From: JAPLHP01 sp963720375
Lineage (GTDB): Bacteria > Chloroflexota > Dehalococcoidia > UBA2247 > RBG-13-53-26
NCBI GenBank assembly: GCA_963720375.1
Contig: CAVRFM010000023.1
Span: 33,882 to 97,881 of the forward strand
DNA length: 64,000 nt
Direction: 5' to 3'
Below, piece after piece: positions 60,620-64,000 of the stretch. Under the pieces are notes generated by a model. It saw nothing but the letters and a program-made list of their open reading frames with translations. It searched no databases and was not told the origin of the DNA. Made by a program: the position numbers and the translations under genes. How positions within the stretch are numbered: position 1 is the first letter of the stretch; each line of letters starts with the position of its first letter.

Positions 60620-61773
60620 TCTTGTCTGCCCTTTCTTTTCAGCAGCTCCAGGGCGATGGTATTTCTGACGACCTGATTGGCACCTTCGTATATTTGAGTG
60701 ATCTTGGCATCCCTCATCATCTTCTCTACAGGGTAGTCGCGCATATAACCGGCACCGCCGAGAATCTGGACGGCATCAGTGGTCACTTTCATGGCCATGT
60801 CTGTGGCAAAGACCTTAGCCATGGCTGCTTCTTCGGTGAAGCTCTTTGCTCCGGCATCGATTGTTTTGGCCACAGCATAAACAAGGGCCCGGGCTGCTTC
60901 CAGTTCAGTAGCCATGTCAGCCAGCATGTGCTGTACTGCCTGGATGGATGAGATGGGATGGCCGAACTGGATGCGTTGGCGGGCATAGTCTACTGCTGCC
61001 TCCAATGCTCCCTGCGCAATGCCGACAGCCTGGGCGCCGACCCCGGGGCGGGATCTGTCCAGTGTCCTTATGGCAATAATAAACCCCAGCCCTTCTTTGC
61101 CGATAATATTTTCCTCGGGGACACGGCAATTGCGGAAGATCAACTCTCTCGTGGCGGAGGAGCGGATACCCATCTTCTTTTCCTTCTTGCCGAAAGAGAA
61201 GCCCGGTGTGTTTTTTTCTACTATCAAGGCGCTGGCACCCCGGCTGCCTCTGGCCGGGTCTGTCATGGCAATTATGGTGTATATCTCTGCTTCTCCACCG
61301 TTGGTAATGAACTGCTTGGTGCCGTTTATCACGTAGCCCCCCTTTTCTCTGGTGGCCACTGTTCTGATATTGGCAGCATCGCTGCCGGCGGTTGATTCTG
61401 TCAGAGCAAAGGCGGTCAACCTTTTTCCGCCGGCAATATCGGGGAGGTATTTCCCCTTTTGCTCCTCAGTGCCATAGTTGATCAAAGGAAGGGCTCCCAG
61501 GGCATTAGCACCGTAGCTGATGGCAATACCGCCGCAGACCCGCGACAGCTCCTCTACTACCAGGCAAAGATCAAGGCACCCTCCTCCCAACCCTTCGTAT
61601 TTTTCCGGTATGAATATCCTCATGAGATCGCTGTTAGCCATTTCTCTGATCAGGTCCCAGGGAAACTCTTCTTTCTCATCCAGTTCTGCCCGTACGGGCA
61701 GAATTCGCTGTTCTGCAACCATTCTGGCCAGGCCTTTGACTGTTTTCTGTTGTTCATTCAAGAAGTATTCCAA
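60616..61773 (-). CDS. acyl-CoA dehydrogenase
   Basis: This 385-residue FAD enzyme introduces a 2,3-double bond into an acyl-CoA. Motifs are ALTESTAGSDAANIRT (FAD binding), QFITNGGEAEIYT and the C-terminal QIYEGANQVVRNTIA, where the catalytic Glu of short- and medium-chain enzymes lies, in TQIYEG. No extra domain is fused. The start is TTG 61773 after AAAGGAGAGACCCGTC. It is first in an ACAD-etfB-etfA run, which suggests its electrons go to this ETF. The substrate chain length is unknown. Confidence 0.93.
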   Translation of the reverse strand: MEYFLNEQQKTVKGLARMVAEQRILPVRAELDEKEEFPWDLIREMANSDLMRIFIPEKYEGLGGGCLDLCLVVEELSRVCGGIAISYGANALGALPLINYGTEEQKGKYLPDIAGGKRLTAFALTESTAGSDAANIRTVATREKGGYVINGTKQFITNGGEAEIYTIIAMTDPARGSRGASALIVEKNTPGFSFGKKEKKMGIRSSATRELIFRNCRVPEENIIGKEGLGFIIAIRTLDRSRPGVGAQAVGIAQGALEAAVDYARQRIQFGHPISSIQAVQHMLADMATELEAARALVYAVAKTIDAGAKSFTEEAAMAKVFATDMAMKVTTDAVQILGGAGYMRDYPVEKMMRDAKITQIYEGANQVVRNTIALELLKRKGRQE

Positions 61774-62043
61774 GACGGGTCTCTCCTTTCCTGGCTTTTC
61801 AAACTAATGTGAGTGAGCCAATTCTATGCATGTTACCTCTGGCTATATTACGACGTCTGGTTGGGACAGGCAAAAGTGAAGGTGGGGGAAAACGCTGTTG
61901 AATTCTCATCTCAAACAGGAGGGCAAACTTCTCACATATTGTTTTGACTTGCAGGTACCTCAAGGAGGTGAAGTCCTGCTCATTTGTAGTGGCGATAAAG
62001 GGTTCCTATACGGAGATAGCTATCCGGGGGGGCCGGAATCGGA

Positions 62044-62841
62044 CTAGCCCTTTTCTTCCTCATCAGGGCGCTCCCACAAGGGTACGGTGAAGTCCTTGAT
62101 GAACTGGCGGCGGCTCTCCTTGACCATTTCCTCTATCTGTTGGCGGGCCTGATCAGCCGTGTCTTCCAGCTCTGTCATATCGATCTCAAGTTTCAATAGC
62201 CTGGCTATAACTCCGAGCACTGCCTTGGCGGCTATAGGGTTTCTCATCTCGCTGAGGAAGCGCGGCGTCTCTCCAAGCAGACAGACGGCTTTCAATCCTC
62301 TCTCCTTGGCCGCGGAAAGCAGCAGACCATTCATTCCGGCGATATAGAAGTCACCCTTCAACACCAAACCATGATTCTCCATATCACTTAGCTGTTCACC
62401 ATCGGTAACTGCCGCCCACACCCGTGGTTCTTCCGTGAACTGTGGTATAAGGGCGGCAGCAAACGTGTATACCTCTTTGACACCGAATTTCTGGGCTACG
62501 TCCAGAACCCTGTTGGCAAATTCGTGACCTTTGGAAGTAGGTTGCGCCTCACCAATGAAGATTATCAGGTCACCACCCGGCCCTCTTCTTTTCCAGTAGT
62601 AGAATTTGTTCTGAGGCAGCCTGGGCGGTTGTACCAGATTCTTTTCGATGAAGACTCCGCCAAGTTCGAAGAAAGCTGAAGACTCCATATCGGCCAGTTC
62701 TTCAGCCTGCAGATGCTCCTTAAGATAAGTTGCTGCTTCCAGAGCAACATTGGAGACGCCAGGCCAGGCAGCTATCAAGGCCGGCTTGGTGAGCTTGGGA
62801 TCTTTGTAAATCCTGACTTCATTTTCCGGAGGCTTTTTCAT
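62044..62841 (-). CDS. PAC2-family protein (proteasome-assembly-chaperone-like)
   Basis: A protein of about 265 residues of the PAC2/COG2047 group, known from archaea and actinobacteria with proteasomes. The pattern ALIAAWPGVSNVALEAATYLKE, FFELGGVFIEKNLV, DLIIFIGEAQPTSKGHEFAN, VYTFAAALIPQF and AVCLLGETPRFLSEMRNPIAA is typical. ATG 62841 (MKKPPENE...) is chosen over an ATG-opened extension upstream that lacks family similarity. No proteasome gene is in the window; the role is unclear. The 270 bp before the ACAD gene and about 300 bp upstream of this gene hold no supported gene. Confidence 0.85.
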   Translation of the reverse strand: MKKPPENEVRIYKDPKLTKPALIAAWPGVSNVALEAATYLKEHLQAEELADMESSAFFELGGVFIEKNLVQPPRLPQNKFYYWKRRGPGGDLIIFIGEAQPTSKGHEFANRVLDVAQKFGVKEVYTFAAALIPQFTEEPRVWAAVTDGEQLSDMENHGLVLKGDFYIAGMNGLLLSAAKERGLKAVCLLGETPRFLSEMRNPIAAKAVLGVIARLLKLEIDMTELEDTADQARQQIEEMVKESRRQFIKDFTVPLWERPDEEEKG

Positions 62842-63139
62842 CCTGGCCCCTGTTTCACCATTAGATGATTTCGGTGTTGCACAAACATTACCCGTGTCGT
62901 CCGTGTACAGACAATGGCAATAATATACCACAATTGCCCTTCGTGTTTGAAGTTGTGAATTGAACGATATGGGACATGGATGCAGTCTAATGGCCAGGAG
63001 CTCAGGGGCGTGGCGGGCGAGACGACCCACCCACCAATCACCAGAACGACCGCAAACAGAAATGCCTCAAGTCACACTCTCGATAGCTGCGTCCACTGCA
63101 GCGCCTTGTTGGTCGGCGATGTCTACGAAAAACACTGTG

Positions 63140-63922
63140 TCAAGTGTTTTTGGCCGAGACTTGCCCTACTAGCCAACCTGCTGCATACTCTGCGATCTCT
63201 TGCCAGCCTGGCTCTGCAAGAACCCAGTGCGCATGACTCTCGAATTCCTTGTAGGTTGAGACAGCCTTGTATTTCTTGGCTACTTGCCGAACAACCGAAG
63301 CAGGCGTGATTCTGTCTTCGGTGCCTGCGACAACCAAGACGGGACAAGTCACCCTTGACTCGTCAACTTTGGATGCTCCCTTTGAGTCAAGGAACCAGAA
63401 TCCGATCTCTGCTGCTGCCCGCCCTGACTCATATACGAATTTGGCGTAGGTTTCCTTTTGCTGATCTGGGGGCAGCAAGTGTAGCATTGCATATTTTGCC
63501 CCACTGAACGTTTGACGCATTGGCTTTTTCCAGAACCCCCATCTTGTTAGTACACTCCAGAAGCTCTTCATCACAGATGGCGTCAGAGCCATAACGCCGG
63601 CGGGGGAAGCAGGGGTCAGCAGAACGAGACCTTTGGCTAACCCTCGGCTTCCTAATATCTGTGCGAGTAGTCCTCCCATGGAGTGGCCCATCACAATGGG
63701 TTTCACACCAAGCTGGCGGATTTCTTGTTCCAGGTCTTCGGCATAATCGGCTAAGCTGGTTGTTCCAAGTTGTGGATCAGGGGCATCCTTCGGATCCATA
63801 TTGTGGTAGCGTAAAGTAGTTGTGACACAGTGATAGCCTTCTTTTTCGAAGAGGCGCCTGTAGTTCTCCCAATACCACGGTCCGCCCCACATACCGTGAA
63901 TCATAAAAATGGTCTCGGTCAT
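63140..63922 (-). CDS. alpha/beta-hydrolase
   Basis: A 260-residue protein starting TETIFMIHGMWGGPWYWEN, with the oxyanion-hole HG motif. The nucleophile Ser is in the elbow GHSMGG, the acid Asp in VAGTEDRITP and the catalytic His near the end in ESHAHWVL. The family covers lipases, esterases and related acyl hydrolases; the substrate is unknown. ATG 63922 follows AAGGAGGGAAAGC; the upstream extension is not convincing. Nothing further is identified to the end of the window at 64000. Confidence 0.9.
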   Translation of the reverse strand: MTETIFMIHGMWGGPWYWENYRRLFEKEGYHCVTTTLRYHNMDPKDAPDPQLGTTSLADYAEDLEQEIRQLGVKPIVMGHSMGGLLAQILGSRGLAKGLVLLTPASPAGVMALTPSVMKSFWSVLTRWGFWKKPMRQTFSGAKYAMLHLLPPDQQKETYAKFVYESGRAAAEIGFWFLDSKGASKVDESRVTCPVLVVAGTEDRITPASVVRQVAKKYKAVSTYKEFESHAHWVLAEPGWQEIAEYAAGWLVGQVSAKNT

Positions 63923-64000
63923 GCTTTCCCTCCTTGATCTAAGTTGACAAGGTCTGGCAGGATACAACAATAATGACCCAGACTTGGGCAACTGCTCGAA

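Noticed and set aside
1..64000. CRISPR array, insertion sequence or prophage
   Set aside because: No regular direct repeats with spacers, transposase, integrase or phage structural gene was seen on either strand.

Overview
The window looks like a chromosomal segment from an anaerobic bacterium, most likely an uncultured Chloroflexota close to Dehalococcoidia. That placement is an inference from gene content, not a measured phylogeny. Pointers are an archaeal-type (short, CdhC-like) acetyl-CoA synthase and CdhA-like CO dehydrogenase, an uptake hydrogenase with a Tat leader, an acyl-CoA dehydrogenase/ETF set, a class III CoA-transferase, a T-box leader, and many GTG/TTG starts. No peptidoglycan genes are seen.

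Region 1 (1-17.4 kb) is a one-carbon/CO locus. Two tandem cassettes on the + strand each carry acetyl-CoA synthase, a tiny Cys-rich protein and a CO dehydrogenase alpha subunit. The second CO dehydrogenase has a +1 frameshift. They converge on a - strand operon of a MoxR-type AAA ATPase, a CooC nickel ATPase, an AAA-VWA fusion, formylmethanofuran-dehydrogenase-like FwdB and FwdD, and an Fe-S protein with a CFeSP-like N-terminal domain. I read the first three as a metal-insertion machine and the last three as a redox module for the CODH/ACS enzymes (inference).

Region 2 (17.5-28.2 kb) is housekeeping: clpC, dtd, rpoC and rpoB, with a good sigma-70-type promoter before rpoB. Region 3 (28.3-34.3 kb) is a membrane-bound NiFe hydrogenase operon (hybO, hybC, maturation protease, hybA, hybB). 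Its large subunit has an in-frame TGA exactly where the second Cys of the N-terminal CGxC motif should be, with a SECIS-like hairpin just after it. The large subunit and hybA each also carry a +1 frameshift.

Region 4 (34.6-48.9 kb) is mixed: an HDAC-family/macrodomain pair, a small membrane protein with two compensating indels, a B12-binding radical SAM protein, an ADP-forming acyl-CoA synthetase alpha-type protein, a CoA-transferase, a nitroreductase, LemA, an FAD oxidoreductase, tRNA-Ser(GCT), miaB and a DUF5343-like protein.

Region 5 (48.9-54.6 kb) is the most unusual part. Three tandem divergent FtsZ genes are interleaved with five paralogous mini membrane proteins of two predicted helices each (64-71 aa), followed by at least one 30-aa single-helix peptide. 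None of the FtsZ proteins has a recognisable C-terminal FtsA/ZipA-binding peptide. The upstream region has divergent promoters wrapped in repeated ATGAAAT/ATTTCAT motifs. I propose a division or membrane-remodelling system in which the mini proteins act as FtsZ anchors.

Region 6 (54.8-64 kb) has an ArsA/Get3-type ATPase, a tryptophan T-box controlling a stand-alone trpB2, recF, an acyl-CoA dehydrogenase-etfB-etfA run, a PAC2-family protein and an alpha/beta hydrolase.
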